Assembly (NCBI RefSeq): GCF_006438925.1
Contig: NZ_RCZA01000002.1
Location: 124,001-188,000 of the forward strand
Source: Pseudomonas mandelii
GTDB lineage: Bacteria; Pseudomonadota; Gammaproteobacteria; Pseudomonadales; Pseudomonadaceae
Length of the DNA stretch: 64,000 bases
Reading direction: 5' to 3'
Shown: positions 11,047 to 19,678 of the stretch, one piece after another
Position numbering within the stretch: the stretch's first letter is position 1
Layout: the number at the start of each line of letters is the position of its first letter
Translations under genes and position numbers: made by a program
Notes under the pieces: generated by a model
The model's database searches: none
What the model saw: the letters and a program-made list of their open reading frames with translations, nothing else
What the model was told of the DNA's origin: nothing

Positions 11047-11649
11047 ATGATCCATCACGTAGTGGGGCTATTCACCCACCCTGACCAAGAATGGAAAGAG
11101 ATTCGTGGCGACCAGGAGGAAAGCATCAGCCACATGTATCTCACTCATACCCTGATTCTGGCGGCGATCCCTGCGGTGTCGGCGTTTATCGGCACCACAC
11201 AGGTCGGCTGGGTCATTGGCAGTCGCGCACCGGTGATGCTGACGGTGGAAAGCGCGATATGGATGACGGTCATGTCGTACCTGGCGATGCTCGGCGGTGT
11301 GGCGGTAATGGGCGCGTTCATCCACTGGATGGCTCGCACCTATGACGCCAACCCGAGCCTGGCACGCTGCGTTGCATTTGCGACCTACACCGCGACACCT
11401 CTGTTTATCGGCGGTCTGGCGGCGCTGTACCCACACATGTGGCTTGGGATGATCGTCGGCACCGCGGCCATCTGCTACACGGTGTACCTGCTGTATGTGG
11501 GGCTACCCACTTTCATGAACATTCCATCAGACGAGGGATTTCTGTTTTCGAGTTCGGTGCTTGCGGTAGGCCTGGTGGTGCTGGTGGCCATCATGGCGTT
11601 CACGGTAATTGTTTGGGGACTCGGCGTGGGGCCGGTCTATACGAACTAG
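11047..11649 (+). CDS. Yip1-family inner-membrane protein
   Basis: 200 residues. The N-terminal GLFTHPDQEWKEIR is the usual opening of bacterial Yip1-domain proteins. About five membrane segments follow, for example MYLTHTLILAAIPAVSAFIG, TVMSYLAMLGGVAVMGAFIH, ATPLFIGGLAALYPHMWLGM and SSVLAVGLVVLVAIMAFTVI. The start at 11047 is preferred to the GTG at 11038, which overlaps the AGAGGAG site. Function unknown. A GC-rich hairpin follows at 11684-11703. Confidence 0.85.
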   Translation: MIHHVVGLFTHPDQEWKEIRGDQEESISHMYLTHTLILAAIPAVSAFIGTTQVGWVIGSRAPVMLTVESAIWMTVMSYLAMLGGVAVMGAFIHWMARTYDANPSLARCVAFATYTATPLFIGGLAALYPHMWLGMIVGTAAICYTVYLLYVGLPTFMNIPSDEGFLFSSSVLAVGLVVLVAIMAFTVIVWGLGVGPVYTN

Positions 11650-11683
11650 CAACACATCACCCAAAAACAATATCTGCCAACAC

Positions 11684-11706
11684 AGGCCGCCGCAAGGCGG
11701 CCTTCT
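11684..11706 (+). terminator. Probable terminator after the Yip1-type gene
   Basis: Hairpin AGGCCGCC-GCAA-GGCGGCCT followed by a short TTCT tract; strong stem, weak U-run. Confidence 0.5.
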
Positions 11707-11793
11707 AATGTCAGCGACGACCATTCGGCGCCTCAGCGATTCGCAAGTCCCGAGGGTTGCGGCATACTCGGCGTCTCTGGAGATCCATCAAGC

Positions 11794-12288
11794 ATGCCCG
11801 AGCAACTCAATACCCGCGTCGAAGACTGTTACCAACTCGCCGAATCCTTTTTCAAACGACCTTTCAAACGCCCCGTGGTGAGCCTCAAGCTGCGCGGGCA
11901 AAAAGCCGGTGTCGCGCATTTGCACGAGAACCTGCTGCGCTTCAATCCTCAGTTGTATCGGGAAAACACCGAAGACTTCCTCAAGCAGACCGTGGCCCAC
12001 GAGGTAGCGCACCTGATCGCCCATCAGCTGTTCGGCGACCGCATCCAGCCGCATGGCGAAGAGTGGCAACTGATCATGCGCGGCGTGTACGAACTGCCAC
12101 CCAATCGATGCCACACCTATGACGTCAAACGCCGCAGCGTGACCCGCTACATCTACAAATGCCCGTGCGCGGACAGTGACTTCCCGTTCTCCGCCCAGCG
12201 CCATGGTTTGGTGCGGCAAGGACGGCGGTATTTGTGTCGACGGTGCCGGAGCACGTTGGTGTTCAGTGGGGAAATGCGGGTCGAGTAG
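11794..12288 (+). CDS. sprT: SprT-family zinc metalloprotease-like protein
   Basis: 164 residues. The zinc-binding HExxH motif is HEVAH in TVAHEVAHLIAHQLFG, with HGEEW as a third ligand region. A C-terminal zinc ribbon follows (KCPC and CRRCRS). SprT proteins resemble the protease domain of eukaryotic Spartan, which digests DNA-protein crosslinks; the bacterial role is poorly known. The predicted protein has no signal peptide, so it is cytoplasmic. Monocistronic. Confidence 0.9.
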   Translation: MPEQLNTRVEDCYQLAESFFKRPFKRPVVSLKLRGQKAGVAHLHENLLRFNPQLYRENTEDFLKQTVAHEVAHLIAHQLFGDRIQPHGEEWQLIMRGVYELPPNRCHTYDVKRRSVTRYIYKCPCADSDFPFSAQRHGLVRQGRRYLCRRCRSTLVFSGEMRVE

Positions 12289-12317
12289 TTAGATTTTCTG
12301 TGTTTGTGCTGGCCTCA

Positions 12318-12391
12318 TCGCGAGCAGGCTCGCTCCCACAGGGGATCTTCGGCGTGACATATATCCAGTGTGGGAGCGAGCCTGCTCGCGA
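12318..12391. repeat. REP doublet
   Basis: Inverted pair of the TCGCGAGCAGGCTCGCTCCC arm between the convergent sprT and CoA-transferase genes. Confidence 0.85.
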
Positions 12392-12406
12392 AGGCGTCCT
12401 GACAGG

Positions 12407-13588
12407 CTAAACAACTACCTTGGCACGCCGTAACGCTTCAATCCGCTCAACGCTGTACCCCAACTCCCCCAACACCTGATCCGTATGCTGCCCTATGACC
12501 GCACCGATATGCCGCGGCTCGGGCAACCCTTGCGAGAACTTCAAGGGACAGGCCATCTGCGCCTGGGTCGAACCGTCCCCTCGCGGCACATCAGTGACCA
12601 GTTGCCGAGCCTTCATCTGCGGATGCCGCAGCGCTTCGCTCAGGCTCAACACCGGCTCCACGCAAGCATCGACGCCGGCAAACAACTCGCACAACTGGGC
12701 GAAGTCATGCTTCTCGAATTCGGCTTTCAACTCATTCTTGAGCGCTTGTTGCTCCGCAGGCTTGGGAGAGAGCCCCTGTGCCGCGAGTTCCGGCCGACCG
12801 AGCGCCGCACACAGTTGTTTCATGAACGCGGGCTCCAGACTGCCTACCGAGAACCAGCGCCCATCGCGGGAACGGTAATAGTCATAGAAACTGCCACCGT
12901 TGAGCATCTGGTCCTCCCTTCCCGGCTCCTCGCCACAGGCCAGATACCCGGCGCCGGCCATGGCGTTCAGGCTGAACGCGCAGTCGGTCATGCTCACATC
13001 CAGGTGTTGCCCCAATCCGCTTTGCTGCCGGGCGATGACCGCCGCCAGCAGCCCGATCACCCCGTGCAACGAGCCCCCGGCGATATCCGCCACTTGCATG
13101 CCCAACGGCAGCGGCCCGCTGTCGGCGCGGCCGGTGTAGCTCGCCAGCCCCGCCAGCGCCAGGTAGTTGATGTCGTGGCCGGCGCGGTCCTTGTAGGGGC
13201 CGGTCTGGCCGTAACCGGTGATCGACACGTAGATCAGTTTCGGATTGATCGCCTTCAAGGCTTCATAACCCAGACCCAATCGTTCCATCACGCCGGGACG
13301 GAACTGCTCCAGCACGATGTCGTAGTCCTGCAGCAACTGCTTGATCACCTCCAGCGCCTCAGGCTGCTTGAGGTCCAGCGCCAGGCTGCGCTTGTTGCGA
13401 TTGAGGTAGGCGTGGCTGGCGGAGACGCCCTGATCGTGAGGCGGCCAAACCCGCAGCAGGTCCATGCGCGTTGGCGATTCGATGCGCAGCACCTCGGCGC
13501 CCATGTCCGCCAGCAACAACGAGGCAAACGGCCCCGGCAGCAGTGTCGAGAAATCCAGAACCTTGAGTGATGCCAGTGGACCGAGCAT
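12407..13588 (-). CDS. CaiB/BaiF-family CoA-transferase
   Basis: 393 residues, typical length for family III CoA-transferases. Conserved blocks are KVLDFSTLLPGPFASLLLAD near the N-terminus, NRNKRSLALDLKQPEAL, QFRPGVMERLGLGYEAL and the catalytic Asp region GHDINYLALAGL. Such enzymes move CoA between acids or, in one subgroup, racemise alpha-methylacyl-CoA; the substrate cannot be told here. GGAG lies seven bases before the start. No degradation genes flank it. Confidence 0.85.
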   Translation of the reverse strand: MLGPLASLKVLDFSTLLPGPFASLLLADMGAEVLRIESPTRMDLLRVWPPHDQGVSASHAYLNRNKRSLALDLKQPEALEVIKQLLQDYDIVLEQFRPGVMERLGLGYEALKAINPKLIYVSITGYGQTGPYKDRAGHDINYLALAGLASYTGRADSGPLPLGMQVADIAGGSLHGVIGLLAAVIARQQSGLGQHLDVSMTDCAFSLNAMAGAGYLACGEEPGREDQMLNGGSFYDYYRSRDGRWFSVGSLEPAFMKQLCAALGRPELAAQGLSPKPAEQQALKNELKAEFEKHDFAQLCELFAGVDACVEPVLSLSEALRHPQMKARQLVTDVPRGDGSTQAQMACPLKFSQGLPEPRHIGAVIGQHTDQVLGELGYSVERIEALRRAKVVV

Positions 13589-13693
13589 GGGCGTTCTCCG
13601 TAAACGATGCCTCCAGACTAGGCAGACAACGCCCTTGCAGCAATCACCTTATGCATCAGTTGCGCTGACCGTTGCGCTCAAATCCCAGGCATG

Positions 13694-13719
13694 AAAAAAC
13701 CCGCCGAAGCGGGTTTTTT
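13694..13719 (-). terminator. dctA intrinsic terminator
   Basis: AAAAAACCCGC-CGAA-GCGGGTTTTTT, a strong stem with a U-run on the minus strand, directly after the dctA stop. It is symmetric and could act in both directions. Confidence 0.85.
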
Positions 13720-13732
13720 CAGTGCAGCCGTC

Positions 13733-15067
13733 TTATTTGACGTTGGTTGGGGTTGGGCCTTCGGCCACACCCAGGTCGTCTTCAACGCGCTCGTCGGAGA
13801 TACCGCGACCGCCAGAAGCCAGTTCAGCGTGCATCACGTCAACGTCCAGTTCCTTGACCCACTTGGCGACAACCAGGGTGGCAACAGCGTTACCGACCAG
13901 GTTGGTCAGGGCACGGGCTTCGGACATGAAGCGGTCGATACCGAGGATCAGCGCCAGGCCGGCAACCGGCAAGTGGCCAACGGCGGACAAGGTGGCCGCC
14001 AACACGATGAAGCCACTACCGGTCACGCCCGCAGCGCCTTTGGAGGACAGCAGCAATACCACCAACAGGGTGATCTGGTGAGTGATGTCCATGTGGGTGT
14101 CGGTTGCCTGAGCAATGAACACCGCCGCCATGGTCAGGTAGATCGCAGTACCGTCGAGGTTGAACGAGTAACCGGTCGGGATCACCAGACCCACAACGGA
14201 TTTCTGCGCGCCCAGACGTTCCATCTTGATCAGCATGCGTGGCAGCACCGACTCCGAAGAAGAAGTACCCAGCACGATCAGCAGTTCTTCACGGATGTAG
14301 CGAATCACTTTCAGCACGCTGAAGCCGTGAGCGCGAGCGATACCGCCCAGCACGACCAGTACGAACACGAGGCAAGTGATGTAGAAGCACGCCATCAACT
14401 GACCCAGTTGCACCAGCGAACCCACACCGTAGGCACCGATGGTGAAGGCCATGGCGCCCAGGGCACCGAGTGGCGCGAGCTTCATGATCATGTTGATGAT
14501 GTTGAACATCACGTGGGCGAAGCGATCGATGAAGTCCAGGATCGGCTTGCCGTAGGCACCCAGGCGATGCAGGGCGAAACCGAAGATCACCGAGAACATC
14601 AGCACTTGCAGGATATCGCCGGTGGCGAACGCACCGAAGATGGTGTTCGGGATCACGTTCAGCAGGAAGCCAATGACGCTTTGATCAGCACCGGCCGCTA
14701 CATATTGAGCGACTTTGGAGGCATCCAGCGTGGCCACGTCGATGTGCATGCCGGCGCCCGGCTGCACGATGTTGACCACCACCAGACCGACCAGCAACGC
14801 AATGGTCGACACGATTTCGAAGTACAGCAGCGCATAACCGCCGGTTTTGCCGACCGACTTCATGCTCTGCATGCCCGCGATACCGCTGACGACGGTGCAG
14901 AAGATGATCGGGGCGATGATCATTTTGATCAGTTTGATGAACCCGTCACCCAGCGGCTTGAGGGCCACACCGGTCTGTGGGTAGAAGTGACCGACCAGAA
15001 TGCCGATGGCGATGGCAACGATCACCTGGAAATACAGGGATTTGTACAGTGGCTGACGAGTCGTCAT
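13733..15067 (-). CDS. dctA: C4-dicarboxylate:cation symporter DctA
   Basis: 444 residues from [24 protein letters not shown] at the right distance upstream. Signature motifs of the DAACS/glutamate symporter family are the serine-rich loop [14 protein letters not shown], the [14 protein letters not shown] segment and [15 protein letters not shown]. It imports succinate, fumarate and malate across the inner membrane. A sigma54 promoter and two tandem dyads lie upstream, fitting control by the DctB/DctD system, which is not encoded in this window. The gene is divergent from an AraC-type regulator. Confidence 0.95.
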   Translation of the reverse strand: MTTRQPLYKSLYFQVIVAIAIGILVGHFYPQTGVALKPLGDGFIKLIKMIIAPIIFCTVVSGIAGMQSMKSVGKTGGYALLYFEIVSTIALLVGLVVVNIVQPGAGMHIDVATLDASKVAQYVAAGADQSVIGFLLNVIPNTIFGAFATGDILQVLMFSVIFGFALHRLGAYGKPILDFIDRFAHVMFNIINMIMKLAPLGALGAMAFTIGAYGVGSLVQLGQLMACFYITCLVFVLVVLGGIARAHGFSVLKVIRYIREELLIVLGTSSSESVLPRMLIKMERLGAQKSVVGLVIPTGYSFNLDGTAIYLTMAAVFIAQATDTHMDITHQITLLVVLLLSSKGAAGVTGSGFIVLAATLSAVGHLPVAGLALILGIDRFMSEARALTNLVGNAVATLVVAKWVKELDVDVMHAELASGGRGISDERVEDDLGVAEGPTPTNVK

Positions 15068-15197
15068 TGCAAAGTTCCTCAAGAGTGCCCGGTGACAACA
15101 TCCATCTGTTGCCCTGAACACTTCAATTGCGAACCCTCCTGCACTGGAGGGATTTGTTTTGTCGAGCTGCGCAACGGCAGGCATCTGCCGGTTGTAT

Positions 15198-15215
15198 CGC
15201 AAGGCCCGTGCCACC
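15198..15215 (-). promoter_or_regulatory. Sigma54 promoter of dctA
   Basis: On the minus strand the sequence is TGGCACGGGCCTTGCG, a full match to the -24 GG / -12 GC sigma54 consensus, about 130 bp before the dctA start codon. dctA is known to need RpoN in pseudomonads. Confidence 0.82.
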
Positions 15216-15292
15216 TTCGTCAAATCGCCAGCAAGCCTTTTGACATCAAGGGTTGCAGGTTTTTCTTTGTCACCAAACGGTTACGGCAAAGT

Positions 15293-15347
15293 GGCGGATT
15301 CCCGCCCATCGACCAGACCTCGTCCTGCAAATTGGCGGATATCCGCC
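15293..15347. promoter_or_regulatory. Two tandem 14-bp dyads, probable activator sites
   Basis: GGCGGATTCCCGCC at 15293-15306 and the perfect palindrome GGCGGATATCCGCC at 15334-15347, exactly 41 bp apart. They lie 80-150 bp upstream of the dctA sigma54 promoter, the usual place for an enhancer-binding protein such as DctD. They are also 60-110 bp upstream of the AraC-type gene, so autoregulation by that protein is an alternative. Confidence 0.6.
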
Positions 15348-15406
15348 TTGTCCATCATCAGGCTCCACGGCTACCATCGGCCGTTCAATGGACGGACTTG
15401 CCTTCT

Positions 15407-16405
15407 ATGCGCGAACGCACCATCGCCAGTCATTTCGCCCGTGCCGCCCTCGGTGGCGCACGCCGGCTGGGTTATGACTATTCAAGTTTACTGCAACAAC
15501 TCGGCATCAGCCCCGAGTTGCTTGAAGAGCCGCGTGCGCGAATCGCGCCTGAACAGTTCACCCGATTGATCCAGGGACTGTGGCTGGCACTGGACGACGA
15601 ATACCTGGGCTTCGGGCCGGTCCCGAGCAAAACCGGGAGCTTCGCGATGATGTGCCATGCGGTGATCCACTGCCGCAATCTGGAGAAAGCACTCCATCGC
15701 GGCTTATTGTTTTATAGCTTATTCCCCGACAGTCCGCGTCTGACCCTGACCCGCGAAGACGAAATGATTCGCCTGAGCCTCGACGATTCGCAGTTCCGCG
15801 ACCCGGACCACTTCCTCACCGAGAGCCAGCTGATGGTGTGGCATCGACTCGGCAGCTGGCTGATCGGCCAGCGTATTCGCCTGGAACAGGCGACGTTCAG
15901 TTACCCGAAACCCGAGCACGGCGCCGAATACGATTTACTGTTCCCCTGCCCTCTGGCGTTTTCCACGGCGCAAAGCAGCCTGCTGTTTCACAGTCGCTAC
16001 TTGAGCATGCCGCTGTTGCAGGACGAACGGACGCTCAAACACTTCCTCGAACACTCCCCCGCCGACCTGTTGTCGCGCCCGGATGACGGTGACAGTTTGA
16101 GCAGCCAGTTGCGAAGGCTGCTCAGCCGCGACAGTTCTCGCTGGCCGGACCTTGAAGCGGTGGCTGCGCATATGCACATCAGCCCGCAAACCTTGCGTCG
16201 GCATTTGCGGGAGGAAGGGTCGAGTTTTCAGGAATTGAAGGATCAGCTGCGCCGGGACATCGCGATTTATCACCTAGGGCGGGCGGATTTGTCGTTGCAG
16301 CAGATTGCCGAGCAGTTGGGGTTTTCCGAGCCTTCGGCGTTTCACCGGGCGTTCAAGAAGTGGACCGGTTTGACGCCTGGGGCTTACCGCGCGCAAGAGA
16401 ACTGA
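15407..16405 (+). CDS. AraC-family transcriptional regulator
   Basis: 332 residues from MRERTIASHFARAALGGARR. Residues about 20-200 form the arabinose-binding-like domain of the OruR/ArgR-type AraC subgroup (YDYSSLLQQLGISPELLEE). The C-terminal double helix-turn-helix reads VAAHMHISPQTLRRHLREEG and LQQIAEQLGFSEPSAFHRAF, ending in the family signature KKWTGLTPGAYR. The reading frame continues open far upstream across dctA on the other strand, but that part is a shadow. Target genes are unknown; neighbours are dctA and a DUF6124 gene. Confidence 0.9.
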   Translation: MRERTIASHFARAALGGARRLGYDYSSLLQQLGISPELLEEPRARIAPEQFTRLIQGLWLALDDEYLGFGPVPSKTGSFAMMCHAVIHCRNLEKALHRGLLFYSLFPDSPRLTLTREDEMIRLSLDDSQFRDPDHFLTESQLMVWHRLGSWLIGQRIRLEQATFSYPKPEHGAEYDLLFPCPLAFSTAQSSLLFHSRYLSMPLLQDERTLKHFLEHSPADLLSRPDDGDSLSSQLRRLLSRDSSRWPDLEAVAAHMHISPQTLRRHLREEGSSFQELKDQLRRDIAIYHLGRADLSLQQIAEQLGFSEPSAFHRAFKKWTGLTPGAYRAQEN

Positions 16406-16431
16406 ATCTCCGGTTGAATTGACTGTCCCCT

Positions 16432-16524
16432 TCGCGAGCAGGCTCGCTCCCACAATAGATTTGCTGTGCACACACCATTTTGTGAACCCAGCAGATCCAA
16501 ATGTGGGAGCGAGCCTGCTCGCGA
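16432..16524. repeat. REP doublet
   Basis: Inverted pair of the TCGCGAGCAGGCTCGCTCCC arm, between the AraC-type gene and the DUF6124 gene, which converge. Confidence 0.85.
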
Positions 16525-16557
16525 TTGAACGATGACGCGGTCTACCTGACCGAACGA

Positions 16558-16914
16558 CTACTGTGGATCGATGTTATCCAGCGCCCGATTCACCGCCAGC
16601 TCGCCCAGCATGATTTGCGCAATACCCAACAGCGAATTGCGACTCGGTCCCTCCATATGATCCGCCAGGTCCATGGTCATGACATTGGCCGAGGCCAGCG
16701 ACTCGCAAGCGTGGGCCAACAGGGTTTCGGTATCGAGTTCCGGGTTGACGATGAACATGGTGCCGGGTGTGCGCGGGGTGGCTTTGAGGCGGGCAGCCGG
16801 GTTGAGGTAGTAATCGAGGGCGCGATCGGCGGCTTCGTTGAGTTTTTTGGAGTCGGGGGTTTCGTGCGGGGAAACGTCGTCGGTTTCTGGGGGATTTGGG
16901 GTGATCTTGAACAT
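16558..16914 (-). CDS. DUF6124 (DUF3077-type) family protein
   Basis: 118 residues, MFKITPNPPETDDVSPHETP opening and the core SKKLNEAADRALDYYLNP that marks this pseudomonad family, which is usually present in several copies per genome. The rest (ETLLAHACESLASANVMTMD, LLGIAQIMLGELAVNRAL) is predicted helical and soluble. Function unknown. GGAG lies about nine bases upstream of the start. The gene is preceded by a roughly 245-nt leader with strong secondary structure, described separately, which suggests post-transcriptional control. Confidence 0.8.
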   Translation of the reverse strand: MFKITPNPPETDDVSPHETPDSKKLNEAADRALDYYLNPAARLKATPRTPGTMFIVNPELDTETLLAHACESLASANVMTMDLADHMEGPSRNSLLGIAQIMLGELAVNRALDNIDPQ

Positions 16915-17160
16915 TGATGGAACTCCAGATTATAAAAGTGGAGCCATCACCCTCGCTACCAAACGAGGGTGGCGGCCATACGGAGGTTGGTAGACCGGTC
17001 ATCTGGCAACCCGGCGCGCCCAAGGGCGCCCTACGCATGGCCACCATAAAAACAGAAGACGAAAAAAGTCCCTGCATTAGGTTGCGCAATGCGCCAGATT
17101 GAACCGGGCTACCAAACCCGATCGCTGTTTTTCAGCGACCGGCAAACGATAGAGCCCGGC
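16915..17160 (-). promoter_or_regulatory. Structured RNA leader of the DUF6124 gene (candidate)
   Basis: Read as minus-strand RNA, in order: stem CCGGGCT/AGCCCGG (17153-17159 with 17104-17110) enclosing stem TCGCTG/CAGCGA with an A5 loop (17122-17138); a 12-bp stem with two wobbles (17034-17045 with 16971-16982) enclosing a GC-rich hairpin (17016-17029); and hairpin ACCCTCG/CGAGGGT with loop TTTGGTAG (16949-16970). The same loop TTTGGTAG recurs in an alternative hairpin CGGG/CCCG (17105-17120) that excludes the outer stem. The strand CTACCAA (16987-16993) is complementary to both loops. A U-run lies at 17061-17070. Structure is inferred by eye. Confidence 0.6.
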
Positions 17161-17302
17161 CCTTAGGCGCACAAGCCGGCGGATTCTGGCGTAGTCGTAG
17201 GCAGCGGCGCAAGGATGTGTAGCCTGAGTGAGTGTCTGGAGATGTGTTTTAAACACCGCTGTTTATTGCAGAGAATCTGTGGGATTTGCGCTGTAAGGGC
17301 TG
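17161..17302. other. Intergenic stretch without recognised gene
   Basis: GC-rich sequence upstream of the DUF6124 leader. It probably holds its promoter on the minus strand; I see no convincing -10/-35 pair and no open frame with a ribosome site. Confidence 0.4.
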
Positions 17303-17406
17303 GCCTCATCGCGAGCAGGCTCGCTCCCACCGGAGATCTGCGGAGCATCCACTTTTTGCGAACGACGCAGATCCAATTGTGGAAGCGAGCCTGCTCGCGA
17401 TGAGGC
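17303..17406. repeat. REP doublet
   Basis: CCTCATCGCGAGCAGGCTCG and its inverse with one substitution (GGAAGCGAG), at the 3' side of phoQ. Confidence 0.85.
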
Positions 17407-17432
17407 CCGAAAGAACACAATCAACCTTTCGA

Positions 17433-18779
17433 TCAAACCACCGGAAAATGAATCCGGAACGCCGCCCCGCCCATCGGCGAATCCCCCAGCGTCAGCTTGG
17501 CGCTGTAGCTTTCAATAATGTCCTTCACTACCGCAAGACCAATCCCCTGCCCCGGATGCTGCCGATCCAGCCGCTCCCCCCGCTGCAGAATCCGCGCTCG
17601 CTGATCCGGTGGCACGCCCGGCCCATCATCCTCAACGCACAACTCAATCCCTCCAAGGCTTTCGCGCACGCTGATGCGTACTTCGCCGAGGCACAGGCGA
17701 TAGGCGTTCTCCAGCAGGTTGCCCATCATTTCCAGCAGGGCACCCTGTTCGATAGGCACATAACACGGCTCCGGCATATCGAAAGCCACCCGCACGCGTT
17801 TGTCGCGGTAGACCTTGTCCAGGGTGTCGCAGAGGCTTTGCAGCACCGGGCGCAGGCGTACCTGATGGCGCACCAGGCCACTTTTGCGCAGGCTGGCGCG
17901 TTGCAGTTGATAGCTGATCTGCTGGCTCATGCGTTCGATCTGGGTTTGCAGCACCCAGGCCTGATTGCGATCTGCCGGGCGCTTGGCCATGTCTTCGCTG
18001 ACGCCTTGCAGCACGGTCAGCGGGGTTTTCAGGCTGTGGGCCAGGTCGTCGAGGGAATCGCGATAGCGGCTGCGTTGTTCGCGCTCGCTGTGCAGCAAGC
18101 GGTTGAGGGAGCCGGTCAGGCGCAGCAGTTCGCGCGGGTGTTGTTCGCTGAGGCTTTCGCGGGTACCGCTTTCGATCTCGTCCAGTTCCTGACTGAGCCG
18201 GCGCAATGCCTGCAAGCCCCAGGTCAAACCGATCCACAGCAGCGCGAGCAACACCAGCAAGGCGGCACCGAATCCGAGGTAGAGGTTTTCCCGCAGGCCT
18301 TCGAGGGTGGCTTCATACTCACGCACCGGTTGCAGCGCGACGATGCTGAACGCCGCGCTCTTGCCGCCGAGCAGTTTGACCTCGACGTCATAGACGAAGA
18401 ATTCCTGGCCGTTGGCTTCGCTGATTCTCGCGAACTCGTTACCGCGTCCGTCGTAACGCGGTTTGTAGTTGATGTGCTCTTCCTGGGTGCCCTTCGAGCG
18501 CCAGACCAGATGCCCTTCGCGGTCATAGATGTAGCCAAGCAATCGGCCGTCAGTGAGGTTGAAACGCTCATCGGGCAACTGCGCCGGCATCTGCAAGCGG
18601 TTGTTCTCCACCCGGGCGGCGGAGATCAGCGTGGTGACGTCTGACGCCAGACGCTGTTCGATCGAGTCCTGCAACGCCAGGCTGAACGCGCCCTGCATCG
18701 CTGGCAGCAACGCCAGCATGAACAACACCGCCAGGATCGTGGCGGCGAGCATCAACCGGACACGAAGGGAACGAATCAA
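17433..18779 (-). CDS. phoQ: Sensor histidine kinase PhoQ
   Basis: 448 residues, the length of P. aeruginosa PhoQ. Order: first membrane segment MLAATILAVLFMLALLPA, an acidic periplasmic sensor region (about 35-165), second membrane segment LYLGFGAALLVLLALLWIGL, HAMP linker, the phospho-acceptor His in DSLDDLAHSLKTPLTVLQG, N box NLLENAYRLC, G boxes DDGPGVP and GQGIGLAVVKDI. It senses low divalent cations and cationic peptides and phosphorylates PhoP. It overlaps phoP by 4 bp (ATGA) and is the last gene of oprH-phoP-phoQ. Confidence 0.95.
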   Translation of the reverse strand: MIRSLRVRLMLAATILAVLFMLALLPAMQGAFSLALQDSIEQRLASDVTTLISAARVENNRLQMPAQLPDERFNLTDGRLLGYIYDREGHLVWRSKGTQEEHINYKPRYDGRGNEFARISEANGQEFFVYDVEVKLLGGKSAAFSIVALQPVREYEATLEGLRENLYLGFGAALLVLLALLWIGLTWGLQALRRLSQELDEIESGTRESLSEQHPRELLRLTGSLNRLLHSEREQRSRYRDSLDDLAHSLKTPLTVLQGVSEDMAKRPADRNQAWVLQTQIERMSQQISYQLQRASLRKSGLVRHQVRLRPVLQSLCDTLDKVYRDKRVRVAFDMPEPCYVPIEQGALLEMMGNLLENAYRLCLGEVRISVRESLGGIELCVEDDGPGVPPDQRARILQRGERLDRQHPGQGIGLAVVKDIIESYSAKLTLGDSPMGGAAFRIHFPVV

Positions 18780-19453
18780 GTGCAGCGCTCATTGAACAGG
18801 TAGCCGAGGCCACGCACGGTATCGATCGGTTTGAAACCGGCCGGGCCTTCAAGTTTGCGGCGCAGACGGCCGACCAGCACTTCGATCACGTTCGGATCGC
18901 GCTCGTCATCGTCCGGGTAGAGCTGCTCCATCAAGCGATCCTTGGCCACCACTTGCTGGTGATGCCGCATCAGGTACTCGAGGATCCGATACTCGTAAGC
19001 GGTCAGCGCCAGCGGTTGTTCATCGAGGGACGCCTGTTTGCGATTGAGGTCCAGCAGCAACGGCCCGGCGACGATGTTCGACTGGGTGAAACCGCTGGAA
19101 CGGCGCAATAACGCGTTCAGCCGGGCATCGAGTTCTTCGAACTGGAACGGCTTGACCACGTAATCGTCGGCGCCCGCGGCGAGGCCTTCGACCTTGTCCT
19201 GCCAGTTGCCGCGGGCGGTGAGGATCAGGATCGGGAAGGTCTTGCCGCGCGAGCGCAGCTGACGAATCAGGTCGAGCCCGCCCATGCCCGGCAGACCGAG
19301 GTCGATCACCGCCAGGTCATGGTTGAACTGCTCGGTCTGGTACAGCGCCTCTTCGGCGTTGGCCACGGACTCGACCACGTGGCCGCTGTCCGTCAGGCGG
19401 GTTTGCAGGTGATGGCGCAGCAGCGCTTCATCTTCGACGACCAGCAGTTTCAT
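18776..19453 (-). CDS. phoP: Response regulator PhoP
   Basis: 225 residues of the OmpR type. The receiver has acceptor Asp in HDLAVIDLGLPGMGGLDL and Lys in DDYVVKPFQ; the winged-helix part reads LTAYEYRILEYLMRHHQQVV and VEVLVGRLRRKLEG-like sequence ending in DTVRGLGYLF. It activates oprH and other low-Mg2+ genes. A REP doublet separates it from oprH by 225 bp, so internal transcription end or a second promoter is possible. Confidence 0.95.
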   Translation of the reverse strand: MKLLVVEDEALLRHHLQTRLTDSGHVVESVANAEEALYQTEQFNHDLAVIDLGLPGMGGLDLIRQLRSRGKTFPILILTARGNWQDKVEGLAAGADDYVVKPFQFEELDARLNALLRRSSGFTQSNIVAGPLLLDLNRKQASLDEQPLALTAYEYRILEYLMRHHQQVVAKDRLMEQLYPDDDERDPNVIEVLVGRLRRKLEGPAGFKPIDTVRGLGYLFNERCT

Positions 19454-19532
19454 AACGCTCTCCTACGCAAATCAACATCTCCAGAGGCACGCGTACCTCG
19501 ATGGCTAACATGGCAACGGTCAGTTAAGCGCA

Positions 19533-19641
19533 ACCTGTGGGAGCGAGCCTGCTCCGGGCGGCGTTCCGACGAAGGCGGCGGCATAGTCAACATTGATGTC
19601 GCCTGAAATACCGCTTTCGCGAGCAGGCTCGCTCCCACAGG
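19533..19641. repeat. REP doublet with longer flanking dyad
   Basis: Inverted arms CCTGTGGGAGCGAGCCTGCT and the inverse, with one inner arm replaced by CCGGGCGGCGTTCCGACGAA. The symmetry extends outward to CAGTTAAGCG...CGCTTAACT (19521-19655). Confidence 0.8.
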
Positions 19642-19678
19642 GTATCGCTTAACTCACTGGCATTGGCGCATGCCCTTG

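Noticed and set aside
13691-16405. A 904-codon open frame on the plus strand running through dctA and the AraC-type gene
   Set aside because: The first 572 codons are antisense to dctA and have biased, repetitive His/Gln/Asp composition; only the part from 15407 has a real protein family.
16574-17089. A minus-strand 171-codon frame that starts in the DUF6124 leader
   Set aside because: Its second part is a shadow of the DUF6124 gene in another frame; the leader is better explained as structured RNA.
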